A DNA stretch of 64,000 bases. Source: Sipunculus nudus. Its lineage: Eukaryota; Annelida; Sipuncula; Golfingiida; Sipunculidae. Shown piece after piece: positions 42,000 to 55,153 of the stretch (its first letter is position 1; each line of letters starts with the position of its first letter). The stretch lies in the NCBI GenBank assembly GCA_026874595.1, contig CM049320.1, forward strand, positions 42,170,714 to 42,234,713, written 5' to 3'. A model generated the notes under the pieces. The model worked only from the letters and a program-made list of their open reading frames with translations. It was not told the DNA's origin and did not search any database. Both the position numbers and the translations under genes were made by a program.

Positions 42000-43800
42000 A
42001 TTTGACGTACGAAACAAATGGGTTTTGTCGGCCCAAGTTAGGACAAAAAATAACATATAAAATTACCAATTGAACGTGTAATATAAAATGTAAAAAAAAA
42101 ACTTGTTGTGAAAAAGATGTGATTGGCGTCTAACAGTTCATTAAACAAGAGGTAACTCTACGTTCCCAACCACTAGGGTTGCTCTGAGTTCTCATAAAAG
42201 AGAGTGAAACTGGGGGGCATATCGGAAGAAATAGTTAGGAAGAGGATAAACATGATACAAAAAATTTACTCTTTTATGTCATTTACAGATGTAATACTAT
42301 TTGATTGAAAGGGACATGCGAGGCATGCAAGGCGGCAAAAAAATGAAAGCTAAGGGGGGAGGGGAGTACGTGCCCCCTGTGCATATTCCTCTGGGTTAGG
42401 GACAGGCCCGTTGTCCATCATCTGGACGATGACCCGTCCTTCATTCCGGTGACAACCAGGGCACGTTGTAATCGTTAGGCCCAGGAAGATGTAGCTCCAC
42501 AGGCTCACAACTCCCGTATTTCTTCCGGAGAAATAAAAAAAAATAGGTTACTGTGACCAACACTCCGTGAAAAGGACTGCAAACGCGCTATATTTAGCAC
42601 CTTTGAAGGCAAGATTCCTGTTTGTAATAATTCATACAAATATAGACCGATGTCACAGGAAAAACTGGATAGATTGTCCTTAACTTTGGTATATTAACCA
42701 ATCATCACTGTTGCAGAATTTTTTTACAGTTACACGTTTTTCTTATTTTTTTGAGAATGAAAATTCATAGCCATTGCTCTAACCAGCAAAGCAGAAGCCG
42801 TAAAGTAAACACAGGAAGTTCAAACATTTTGTGCTTACAGGCCTTGGTAAGTTATCATTGAAAATTCAGGACGTTGTCTCTGTTATATTTCCCCGAGCTG
42901 AAGACAAAACATATTCATCATCTCTTAAGTAGAGAATCTTCATACTGAAAATACATACAAAAGGCCCGATTTCTCAGGAACAGCTGAAGTTGTAATAAAA
43001 TTTGTGGTGACGGGGTTCTTACATTCTTAAAAAGTCATGATTTTTGAGATTTTAAATATCAGTACTTAAAAAGTCATGATTGTTTTTTGAAAATTCTCAA
43101 AAGTCATGAAAAAGTCATAAAAATGTTTTGTATCAACTTAATATTCATCAAAGATTGAACGTACATAATACATGAAAACAACCAAAACCAGACTACACCT
43201 GGGCCTTTCTCCCATCCGCTCTTAATTCCCCTTCTGGGCGGTCAACTCTCCATTGCCGTCATGCTATTCATACGAATTTCCTCATTCAGCTAAACAGCTG
43301 TGTCCAAGATACCCAATTTCAATAATTGAGAGTTGTTCGTAGGATACCAAGCGAACCAAATTCTTAGCTTGTCTCTAGTGGAGTATAATCATGGCAATTG
43401 CGAGTTTTGTGCTAATGCAGTTTGACGTCATATAGACGTGCGGTAGAGAGGGGTTTCATGGGGTCGAACCCCAACCCAAGGTATAACAAAATACAACCTA
43501 TTTGTCAGTAATGAATACGTATACTTCCAGAAAAAAGGTCGTGGTCTCAAGAAAGTGTTTTGACCTACATTTACAGCCATGTTTTCATGGTAACCAATGT
43601 AATTTACAAGGTCATAATAATTTTTAAATAAATAGCCATAACTCTTTTACTTTTACACATAGAAAAATGAAACGAGCACCAAAATGCGGGAAATAACATG
43701 GCGATTATTATATTGTACATGTATTTTGTATTCCTTATTTGTTTAACTTATGGAAATATATGTAAATAAATGTATATTTATAATTTAAAAAGTGCATTTT
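42000..43800. other. No gene recognised
   Basis: Mixed AT-rich sequence. Only a small direct repeat (TTAAAAAGTCATGATTKTTT, twice, 43025-43095) stands out. Confidence 0.5.
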
Positions 43801-43812
43801 TAGCCATCACAG

Positions 43813-45651
43813 CACTGAAAACCAAAAATGTGTTTGGGAACACATTCAAATGTGTACGAGACTTGTATCTGAGATGAGGCATTAAAATGTGTACAGAAAC
43901 ACATTAATGTGTATGATAAATTTAATGTGTTTTGTAACACATCATAAATGTGTTTGGGAACACATATAAATGTGTTTCGGAACACACATAGGCGTGTTTC
44001 GGAACACACACGTGTGTTTGGAAACACATAGAGATGTGTTAGAGAGTTGTATCTGGGACGAGGCATTAAATGTGTACGGAAACACAGTAAATGTGTATGA
44101 TAATATAAATGTGTTCTGAAACGCATTCTGAATGTGCTAAAATGTGTTCTGCAAAAGTTCCAAATACATGTAGCTTGCCTGGTCTTGAGACTGGAATAAG
44201 TAAGGAATAAAAGTATCTAATCCATATAATTCAGCTGTATATTCACCTGTAACACAGAAAACAAATAACAAAAGCAGTTACACAAATTTGAACCATTTAT
44301 CATAATATTTTCACCGTATATTTATTCAGTTTATGAAAAAAAATATATTATAGTCCTTGTCCTAATTGAATACAGAGACACAGGTCTCTAATGATGTTTT
44401 TCTGTAGTATGCAGGCCAAGAATCTGAGTAAAACACCCCAGATTATAACTAAACCAAGTGATGCACATACTATAATATACAGAAATGGGGTATATATGTA
44501 GAGTGCAAGTTGCCGAAATGTCATAATATATGGTAAATATAAGTTCAATGAGTCTGGAGTAATTGTGCATTCATCTATCATGTAGCTCTCTTAATTGGAT
44601 CACCAGCAGTCTTGAGACAGCCTCATTTCGCTCCTCTTCTTGAAGAGCATAAAGACTTGGGTGGGCTTAAGTCCTATAAAATAAGAAAACGAACGTATAA
44701 GAAATTAAAAAAAACAAACAGGCATGAAACAAATTGCAGTTGTATATTAGCATTTACTACTCGGGTTGGGAGGGGGCGGGGCATATATGTAGCTAAGTCA
44801 CCAACATAACAAGAGTGTGGCTGTATAAAAGCACGCTGCGACTGTGACAACCTTATAGGGTTACAAACCTGACCCTGTTCTACAACAAGCTGCCTGCTGT
44901 CTTATCAGCAGTTGTTACATGTGCCCTGTACTGAGCGAAGCTTCATGAACTTTGTGCATGGCCCTGCATGCATACACATGCATATACAGTGAACAGTTGG
45001 AATTATATAATAATAACGTCTTTGGTAATGTTAAGTTGTTAAGTACGACAAAAATATGTTATATACATGTATAATATAAATCTCCTTGCACATTCCTTGT
45101 TAACTGCATGACTGTATACATATTATTTTAGGGGCAATGTCGCAGTCAGGCAGGCATGCAATGCAGGCATCATCATCTAAATCTGGATAATTAACACTCA
45201 GTGCTCTTACTCACTGTACATATAGTTAAGACATTCCACATATAGCCGATTTTGAAAAAAACAATACATTCTTAACTTACCTCAGACCTTGCAGCATGTA
45301 CTCTGCCAGTTATGTCTGCTGAGATGATGGGCCACCCGAACAAAGACCAGACTGTTTTTGAATTTGGCGGTTATGTATCACGTGACAACCAACTCCCTCT
45401 CGTGGAAAGGCGCATACACATTACATGTGTTTTGAAACACATACTCAAACACAGTAGATGTGTTCCCAAACACATTTCCAAACACATTTTGGAAAACAGA
45501 TGTGTTTGAGCGGAATAATGCGTTTGGTAACACAGTGAGTGTGTTCTGACTAAACGAAACACATTTAATGCCTCATACACAGCAAAATTTGATGTGTTTG
45601 AGTTCCGGAACACGCTAAATGTGTTCCCGTACACATTTTTGATTTTCAGTG
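43813..45651. mobile_element. CACTG-ended TIR element (CMC/EnSpm-like), 1.84 kb
   Basis: Left end CACTGAAAACCAAAAATGTG, right end (inverted) CACTGAAAATCAAAAATGTG, followed on both sides by GGAACACATT-type text. Both subterminal zones (43830-44130 and 45415-45645) are filled with ATGTGTTNNNNAACACAT quasi-palindromes and share GAGGCATTAAATGTG in inverted orientation. No transposase is visible. CACTG ends fit CMC-group elements. The expected 3-bp target duplication is not clear: flanks match only over AG. Confidence 0.8.
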
Positions 45652-46369
45652 AGGTAAAAATGTTTTAAAAATCTTATTCATTCTTTGCTTAAATTTCCCT
45701 TTAGGACAGGGAACATAAATTCCTCATTATTTATAACTTTGGTTCAGTTATATGGCCTGTTTATGCATGCAAAAGTTTATGCGAAGAAAGTTACCATAAT
45801 ATAAATTTTGTATATATAGCCATCACTGGTACTGTTCTTGCAGTTATATAACCTGCAACTGTATCTGTTACGAGTAGAGTGCATAAATAATATTCATCGG
45901 GAAAGCTATTTTATGCGTAAATAATTTGCAATATATTGGATAAATAATGTTATTTATATTCTGAAGCTTATGGGGGAAAGAAGTTTTCATGAAGATTGCG
46001 ATTACTGGGGGTAACATGTGTAAAACCATGTCGTTCATTACTGTTGTCGGATTCCAGATCCAACCTATTGTTTGCACACTTATGTCGAATAGTGTGTAGC
46101 TTGTGTCATTCTCTGGAATTTTCATATAGATTTTTGCAAAAATACTTTTTTCATAACCTTAGATCCATATTAAAACCAGGTCAAGATGGCTACTGAGTTT
46201 CGGAATTTAGACTGAATAACGGCGTCGGTCATCGTATAAGGAAGTGTGTACGGACATATGGTTATTTATACGTCAGTCGGAATCTCTAAACAGGCCACAA
46301 GAACGGACGGGTAAAGCATAAACTGTAAAGTTAATAACTTTTTTAGCAAATGACCGCCAACTCTCGCTG

Positions 46370-48521
46370 TCCATGTTTGACACACACCTGACTAGAGGAC
46401 AGCAGCCCGTCTCACCTGAGTGAGTTCTTCCATTGAATTGTCTGACAATAGGCCTGAAACGTCGGAAAACCCCTCTCTCTATTATAACCATGTCAACTTC
46501 AAGTCAAATAACGGCCACGCCACTCTCCACGGGGATTTCAGATAGACGGCTGTTAGAAATAATCTGGCAAAAGGTTAATTCGCTGGATCGACTCAAGGTC
46601 AGTGTTCCAAAGCTTGATGTGCGAGTGAGTAAAGTAGAAACTTCAATTAAGTCCATTGAAAATCAGGTTAAAGACCTGCTTGTGGCACGAGCTTTTTTGA
46701 GAAACAGGTAAAAATTCAGAAAAACACTTTTGAAAATGTTAAGTGCAATTCTATTAATAAATCAGATATTGACATCATGAAAAGGGAAACTGTTGATATT
46801 AGCAATCGAATTACATGGATATATTAATTAAAAGAAGATACTAAAGCTCCATGGAAAGTAATCTTTGAAATAATTATGAAGGATATTGGTGGTTTTGGAC
46901 AAATGTGATATAATTTTGATAAAGGTCGTATACCTTAAAGGTGCATGCCCATTCACCTTCTTTTCGAAAAAGAACTTGTGTGTTTCTGGCTTCCTCTGTG
47001 TATATATAAATGATCTAATGGTGATTTCGGTTGATAAAATTTCTTATAAAGCCTTCATGATGTATGAAATTGTTTATCAACAACATGTTTGTAAACACAG
47101 CTATGTTGACAAACGGGAAAAACGTAACCTAAGGTGGTAGGTTGCATATATGCGGAGATAGAAAGGTCAATTGTGTCAAAACACCATTTGTAAAGCTCTG
47201 GCTTACCTGACTTGCTGCCAGATGCCCTTGTCGAATTTGTTTTATTTTGCTGGGCCCCCACCTGTTGTTATCAAATTGATATAAACAAAAGCAGCAGCCT
47301 GTGTGCGGTCATATTCACGTTTCCTGGTCTATTTCTGTAAAAGCTCCAAGGGATTACCTTTAGTTTATAAAGGTCAGATAGGTGATTAGGCCCCTTTAAA
47401 ATTGCCTCCCTTTTACAAAAAAAAAATGTTTATTGTACTGGGCAGATTATTCAACCGATAAACTCGAAGATTTAGACAGGATTTTGCAAGACAGGATCTT
47501 TGGAACAATAAATATATACAAAAATATAATTATTGGCTATACATTAACATTATGGGCAGACAGGGTTTCAATACTATCGTGGATCTTATTGATAGTACAG
47601 GTTCATTGAAAAAATGGGATGACACGAGCTTGCCATTTCGCTGTTTTATGTCTGGGCATGCTATATGGAGGACCATTCCTATTGAAAGGCGCTCAATACT
47701 AAGAGCTCAGTGGTCGAGGGATTATGGCGGAAATCGAAGCATTACAAAATAGTACTCAGTACAAATGCAAGCAGGATTTACGCTAGTCTATTAAATATGA
47801 AAGCTGAGGAACCGACCAGTCGAACAATGTTTGAATCGGTGCTTTCAGATGCTGTATTAAATTGGAAAAACATATATACATTTATGTACAGGATAACATT
47901 AGGTACAAAACTAACTGTTTTCCAGCACAAAATCTTGCACAATATTCTACCAACATCTTTTATATCGTTGGTCGATTCGGGAATCTCCTAGGTGTAGATA
48001 CTGTTTTGAAGAAACCGAAACACTGCACCATTTATAAGTTTCCCGTTTCGAGACGAAAAATTGTTATATGTTATTCAGGGATAAACTCAGCTGTCATGTA
48101 GAATTACCGAATGTTTCTAAAGAAAATAATTTTTTTTGGAATGACACCAATAAAAACTGAAAATTTGCTTATGAATCATGTAATCTTATTATATAAATAT
48201 TATGTTTTTATTAATAGAGAGGAACGTACGGTTCTTAATCATGCAGGATTTTTTAATTTACTGAAAGACACGAAAAGAATCGGATATTATGTAGCAAGAA
48301 GGAACGGAGCAATCTCAGTGTATAATAAAAAGTGGAAAATTTTGGTAGAATTATTTTGAATATTTTGAATATTCAAACAAACATGTATTTGTGTGTATTT
48401 TTTAATATGACTATGTTTTATGTTCATGTATGTATGTCTGTTATCATCATTTTTATGTTTTACGTACATGTTTGTTTGTCTGATATGTAATTTGATGTGA
48501 ATAATATGTTAAAAAAAAAAA
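46370..48521 (+). pseudogene. L1/Tx1-like LINE with internal loss
   Basis: An ORF1-like start at ATG 46490 (MSTSSQITATPL, then a coiled-coil-like VSVPKLDVRVSKVETSIKSI) runs to 46711 and decays after KREIVDISNR-type text. From about 47440 the text resembles the ORF2 C-terminus: NWKNIYTFMYRITLGTKLTV (47852 on), the SPRCRYC..ETLHHL zinc-knuckle motif at about 47981-48036, and LLKDTKRIGYYVARRNGAIS before the stop at 48359. It ends in 11 A (48511-48521). The reverse-transcriptase core is absent, and several frameshifts and stops break the rest. Confidence 0.75.
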
Positions 48522-51300
48522 CGGGTCATATATCACTCAAAAACCGACATTTTAGACAGGGTAAGGCAAGTACATTTTCATAAGCCTTAATAGAAAACTC
48601 TTCTTGATTGATTCTAGGGTAGTTTTTCCTTTAGAATCAAGTTCTGTATATTAAAAGTGTTGTACTTTACTTATTAAATTAGATAATTTGCATATTTGAA
48701 TGAATTGGTGGAATTAATCATACAATAAATATAGATGTATAGATTATTTGGCTTTTTATGGGAAAAAAAATAAAGTATTTCGGGTACAAAACATTCAAAT
48801 ATGATAAGATATAACGTATTTCTGTATAAAATCTTATATTATTTTAAAAATTAAATGGAGATAAATCATGCAAATTGGAAAAATTATTGAGATTTAGGAG
48901 GTTGGCCCCTAGTCTAACAGAGGAGAAGTTTAAAATGATACGTATATGAGACGAATAAAAATGGTATAGGTATTTCACTGTCGTTTGAGCACTATAAAAA
49001 ATAATAACTTAAGCCTCTCAGTAAGAGATGTTAAATCATAAAAAAATGCTTTTTTAGATATTTTTCAGTGATGAAAGACTGTCGTGTATTGAAAATTGCA
49101 ATTTAAAAAATAAGTTTAATGCCATATCCCTTGCCTCCCGGACCTGCTATTGCATCGCGAATTTATCTTGCCCATACTCCAAGCACTTGTGTATCTCTTA
49201 TAAAGTTCATAACTAGACAACAACTGATTAATATTATATTATTTGTAAGAAAGCCTTATTCAAAAGGCCAATGAGGCCTCATGTATGTACGTGTAACATT
49301 CCTTAGCGCATTCCATATGGTTTGGCGGGAAACCGTTGCCGCCTACATCTGTATTCACTGATTCGGCCCGTACTCCTGTTTGTAGAACTTACTGGACGTT
49401 ATGAAAACACACTCCGGTCTAATGAATGAATCGCTTAAACCAAGAGTTAAAATATTTAAGGTTAAAAAATTTAAAAAAAAAAAAAAAAACGGAGGATTGG
49501 CGAAAGACATATTCCTGACAGATGTAGTAGAAAAAGAGGCAGGGTATACTTAAATGGAATGAGTAAACAACACCAAGGGCGCAACAGTTTTCCCGCTCTT
49601 TCACTCCCCGGTAACTTCGACGGTGTTTTCCGGTGCAAGAAATTGTTGCATACTTCCAAATGATATGTATTATAAAACTATCTGAAAGTTGTGCGGTGTT
49701 TAAAATAAACTGTAATATCACTTTTTTTTTTTAATAAATCTTCCTACAACTCGCCTTATTTTAACTCCATGTCCTGTTCACAGATTGTAAATTTGCGCAT
49801 GGCTGATGGCAAGGAATTTTATGACAGGACTTAAACGATTAGGAATCGGCTAAACACATATAGGGGTAGTTTTACTGTATGAAAGAACAAATGAGAACAT
49901 ATTATATTCCATTATTATGTAGATAGGGACATCATAATTTTAAATAATATATTGGTAAACAAAAGCGTTATGTGAACGATAACAGGGGAATTAAATGCCG
50001 ACATGAACTCAGTTTAAAGTAATAGGTTCACAATCATCCTATTAGTATCTTTTGTTACTGGATATCTTTAAGGAAGTTAAAATTAATAACTTTTGTGTGA
50101 AACGGAAACATAATAAGTAAATTAGTATTAATTAAGAAACTGAAATAATCTTTATTTCTTACACTTCTGTAGTATTCAAATAAAGTAGTTTAATGTGCGC
50201 CTGTATGAAACGATAACATTTATCGAAGTGGTGAAACATTTATGTAAATGTTGGAGTTCTTGCTAACCTCAGTTAAACAGTGTTTGTCTTCTGATACCAT
50301 ATACCACCCTGATTGTACTCTCGGGTTGTTTCATCTCTGTGTTTGAAAGTAATGTAATTGACAGTTTTGAAAGCTTGTCATGTGTTATTTTTCACTCTCA
50401 AGATTAAAAAGTTTTCATTAAAACATAGAAACTTTAAAAAAAACCACTTTGCAAGACTGAACGGTTCAACCGGATTGTTTTTCTCAATCATTCCATGTGT
50501 TCATTTTAATAGTTTATTATCCTAAACATGAAGCCTATGAAAATATTCTTTTTTTTTATGGATGAGAGGAAAATAAAAAAAATACACATTTTATAAATAA
50601 TGACTCTTAAATATATTTAACTATATATGTATTCTATAAGCTATATTCTTCATATATAAATGATCAAGGATCATCTGCACTGACAGTTTGCCAAGTAACA
50701 TTTAGATGTCATAGTGACGAGGAAAGGTCATGATGTTTTTGTCGCAGGTCCGGAAAAAGTCCGGAAAAAATCATGAAATTTTGATTTGCTCGAAGTGTTT
50801 GAACCCAGGGTGATAACTGGGCCTGAAAAAAAAATTAATAGCTGGCGCCATCTATAATTTCTCAATTTATGTACTTTTCTTTTGTGCCATTGGTCCGTTT
50901 GTCACGGGGAGCGTACGGTATTGGTTGCACCCAGGGAGTCTAAACTCGACGTGAAAAAAAGACGTATTTAATTGATTGTTTGTTTCCCTCTATGAGGCGC
51001 TGTTGTACTTCTTTTAAAGCATCGATTCACCAGTACCTATTCAATCAAAAGACAAGGGTAAGGCTCATTGGTACCAATTCGCCTCAGTTAAAATAGGTAC
51101 TTGATTTAAAAGAAAGACACTGAAATAAAAAGAATACAATAAACGGATAAAGTTTATGTTTAAGGAGGGATATATATAATACATATTTCGTGGCTTTTAA
51201 ACATGTTCTATACTGTTCATGGAAAAGAACTAGAGGCGCCGGAAATTTGAGTGAAGACAGCCCAATTTTGATATAATCGACTAACAGCAGAGTTAGGTCC
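48522..51300. other. No gene recognised
   Basis: AT-rich, with an 18-A run at about 49472 and only short non-descript frames. Confidence 0.5.
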
Positions 51301-51311
51301 GAGTGCAATGA

Positions 51312-51796
51312 AAATACTTGAGTACAAGTACGATTATTTTAGTTATTTGTATGAAAGTACTCGTGTACGAGTAAAGAGTACTCCAAATGTACTCATTAGT
51401 ACTGTAATGAGTACTTTAAGCAGTTAAACCTTAGATGTAGAGTGAAAATAAATCAATGCCTTCTGTTTGATGTCATAAAAAAAATTATAATTTGTGAAGC
51501 TTATGAAATGTCTACTCAAGTTGTTTATTTTACATGTAACTAAAAAAAATCAAGAGCGATAAGAGCTGCTTCACGTTTAAATCAGAATAATTGTTTTGAA
51601 CAATCTGATAATATTCTATAACGCAAGCCAACATGTAAGAAGCTGATACACTCGGTGCGAATGGCGTTAATGTTCCCTAAATTCATGAGTCCCCTATCCA
51701 AATACATTCCTTTGAGTTTAGCTATGCCAATTTTAATTAGAAATTTCTATGTTTAAATTTAGAGTTATATAAACATACATCTTCTTGGTATTCCTG

Positions 51797-51860
<64 letters not shown>

Positions 51861-52503
51861 CAGAGAGAGAGAGAGAGAAAGAGAGATGCTGTGATAGAGT
51901 ACATGATAGCTAGGGTCACTTACTTTGAGTGTGACTGAGTGTACCAGGAGAAAGTCTCACACATTTTTAACAAGTAACAAGAGTGAGAGGGGCAGAGGCA
52001 TAGAACACAAGCAGGAAAACCCAAAGTCTTTTAATTGGCATAAGCCTGATGAAATCTATTATAACTGGCCTGCCAGCAGTGATAAGGGCTTCATGTTTAT
52101 GTTAGCAATCTCTCTGCCACCAACATCCCAACAATCATACTTAACACCTATGAATGGGTGTGCAACACTAATTGGGATGTGGGTTTCATCTTATACAGCA
52201 GGCCAGTGCCCTAATACACACATACAACTGGATGATCTGCTGCTCTTTGCCAATCTTGTGTCAATGATATGTGTATGAAATTAGTGTTTGGTTCCCCCCC
52301 CCCACAAACAATATTAATATGGATATATGTATGTATGTATGTGTATCACTTGTGTATAAAAATATATAATTTTATACTCGTTTTTAGGAGTACTTACATA
52401 GTACTCGGGTACAAGTGTGATTACTTAGGTCATTTTGAAGGAAGTACTCGATAACGAGTACTGAGTACTCTAAATAGTACCCATAAGTACAAGTACTTCG
52501 AGT
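51312..52503. repeat. Direct repeat pair of GAGTAC-rich text about 1.08 kb apart
   Basis: 51320-51420 and 52400-52500 align head to tail: GTACAAGT, GATTA, AAGTACTCG, ACGAGT, AGAGTACTC. Between them lie a (TA)n tract (51799-51857), a (GA)n tract (51862-51886) and an unrecognised 117-codon frame (51925-52278). It could be two copies of one repeat or the ends of an unclassified element. Confidence 0.6.
51799..51886. repeat. (TA)n then (GA)n microsatellite
   Basis: About 29 TA units followed by about 12 GA units. The translated YIYIYI frame across it is an artefact. Confidence 0.97.
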
Positions 52504-53974
52504 ACAACAACTTTTGGAGAATATGAATATGTAAGCCTAACAGGGATCGTAATTCTTTGAAATGTTGACCCAATTTGAAATGTCGAAAGTTTTAATCAAT
52601 CACTTTCGTTTTGACATTTCTGAGGAACTATTAAACATGTGTTATTATGGTACAGCGTCCTTATGGATACAACCGGTAGTATTTTTTTGTACGCTGTGAT
52701 TGAATGTAGACCTGTTTAACATAACAAACTATCCATTTCCTTACGAAGTAAGAATGGGGCTGGGTTTTAGACTGATCGGCTCTGTTATTGGCTTTGCTGC
52801 TCTGAAAATCACGGAGCTCTACGATTTCATCAGCTCTGCGAAACCATTATAAGGCGAGGTACCAGGGTAGCAGGGGATCTACAAGTTACCATTATGCGAA
52901 TATTTCGTTTTTGTGTATTTTCATTATTTTTAATGTGGGGAAACATCTAGGATTTCTTCCTTCTCAACCGATTGGTACACAAGGAAAAATGCCTTTCCGT
53001 GCATGTGTGTTTCCTGTCTTAGTAAAGCGGAAAGGAATTATTAATATATTAAACGACCCCTGCCGAGAGGACAGGATGTATATTTTGGACGAATGCTGGA
53101 TTATGCTAATGAATGATATGACTCTAGTGCGCTTTTGTACATCAGAGGCTGCTTTCAGTTGGACACTATTTCGGCCATGCAGAGCTAGAGGATTATCTGG
53201 ACCACATTTTTTACCGTCGTGAGATAGGGCAATCGAGACCTTTTACACGCACTATTCTAGGGCAGAGTTTAAGTACGTGTAAATTCCCTAACGAGTCAAT
53301 GTGCACAAATGTCATCTAGTTGAAGCTACCTTTATTCTACAGGACGGAGCTGACTTGGGATGCAATTCCTATCTGGTGATCCAGAATGTTTGCGGAGGAA
53401 AATTTGCGGTCTCGGAGTGCTTTCTAGTTTTGTCTATATGTCTACTTCAATAAATTCAAAGGAATTATGTTGGTAAATTTATATTGGTGTCGTGTCTCGA
53501 TCTCTACATTTCTTGCTACCAGGCACTTCGTCTTCATGAGGTCTGAGAATATTCAAACAACCTTCAATTTAGCTTTGAAATATGTTAAATAAATCCCCTA
53601 TGATTTACTTTGGTTGCATGCCTTTATTTCAGTTTGTATTTCTGGGAATTTCTGGGGGGGGGGGGGGTTCAGTTCCAAGGGGTTCCTTTTTCCTGATAAA
53701 TCATTTGTAAATAATTTTATATAAAAAATATATCAATGACTCCATTAATTGAAAAAAATATGTAATCCATTGGCTTACACTCACTTTCCATCACATTAGT
53801 ATACATGATTGGAATGCTGAAAATAACCTTAATTAGATTTCCTATATAAAATCAAAGTTTTGTTGTTGGTATGAAGACTTTAAAATTTCAAGAACAATTT
53901 TTATTTCTAAAAAAGCCATATATCGCATATCTGGCAAGAGGTATGCATTTAACAATAACATCATCATCATCCAT
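52504..53974. other. No gene recognised
   Basis: Contains a poly-G run near 53656 and a 103-codon frame (52911-53222) without a recognisable domain; neither is supported as a gene. Confidence 0.45.
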
Positions 53975-53990
53975 ACAAATTGTTTTGATA

Positions 53991-54424
53991 CCGGCTTCTG
54001 TGGCTCAGGGGTAGAGCGCAGGACTCAAAGCCGGGAGATCGTGGGTTCGAATCTCAGCCGAGGCGGTCGGCCCCTACCCAGGGTGAGCGCTCTGCAGGCT
54101 TAATGGGAAGGCTGTGCCCTACAGCCGTGTATCACTCACATACGAGTGCGTCTTTGGGGGGTTCCTCGGTGTTATGACCCAGCAATGGGGATGATTATAC
54201 ACCCAGGACCCGCAGGTGCGGTAGACACCGGGCCTGGGTGACACCAGGATATAAAAATGATAGGAAGCGAGTGCTACCGCCCTGTCAAGTAGTCCCAAAC
54301 CGAAATGGAATCTCTGCAGATGTACATACTTAGTTAAGACTTAGTTAAGTCAGCATTAAAAAAATGGAGGCGGTTACCTCCACCAAAAAAAAAATTATTA
54401 AAAAAAAAAAAAAAACAAAAAAAA
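53991..54424 (+). mobile_element. tRNA-derived SINE, full length, with 16-bp target duplication
   Basis: Head reads like a tRNA with a polymerase III A box (TGGCTCAGGGGTAGAGCG) and B box (GGTTCGAATCT). A body of about 280 bases follows, and the tail is A-rich from about 54385. Exact 16-bp duplications ACAAATTGTTTTGATA flank it at 53975-53990 and 54425-54440. Intact promoter boxes and perfect duplications point to a recent insertion moved by a LINE. Confidence 0.95.
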
Positions 54425-54440
54425 ACAAATTGTTTTGATA

Positions 54441-55100
54441 AAGTAGCCAAAAACTGTTTGAGAAGAATCATTTTGTTCTATTTGGCTAGTTGAATTGTGA
54501 ATACAAGTAACTTTAATAAACATGAATTTATATCATGATCTGTTCCTTCTTCGAACTATTCTTAACCATTTATCATGTATAGTAGTGATTTTAATTGGAA
54601 TGGGTTCAGTTAGTGTCATACTGGAGCTTACTGGTGCCTGGTGCAAGGGCAGGCATGGCATGTCCGGTGGTAATTTTAGGTCACCCTGCTATCTTGGTAG
54701 CATCACAGATATTTCATCAAGACAAGCAGTACTCAAACTCAAAAGAGTGCTACTGCCAGTCACAATCCCAGATGCCATTCAAGTCTTAACCAAATTAACT
54801 TAATTAGAAATTTTTAATTTGATTTCTTTTAATTAACTTTAATTTGAAAAATGTGAAGTCTACGGGCGGTATTTTATGACATGCGTTCTTTGAAACATAA
54901 TTGTGTGATGTAGCGCTATATATCTCGATAACAACTTGTGAGTTACTTTTATGCTGTTCATATGCCCTTTACTTTTGTCTCATATAATTACGTATATACT
55001 ACTTTTAAGAGGAATGTAATTTGCACCACTTTCATCACTTTGATCGAAATTGGAATAATATACAAACATTCAATGACACACCACAATGCGCACTATATAC

Positions 55101-55153
<53 letters not shown>

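Noticed and set aside
43800-45634. Open frames of about 100 codons rich in THLxCFRTH / VPKHI on the minus strand
   Set aside because: They are direct translations of the ATGTGTT..AACACAT repeats in a TIR element, not proteins.
51737-51919. YIYIYI-repeat frame
   Set aside because: Microsatellite translation.
51312-52503. LTR retrotransposon
   Set aside because: The direct repeats lack clear TG..CA ends, a primer binding site, a polypurine tract or gag/pol text.
54004-54062. Possible genuine tRNA gene
   Set aside because: Polymerase III boxes are present but the copy continues into a SINE body with an A-rich tail and target duplications.
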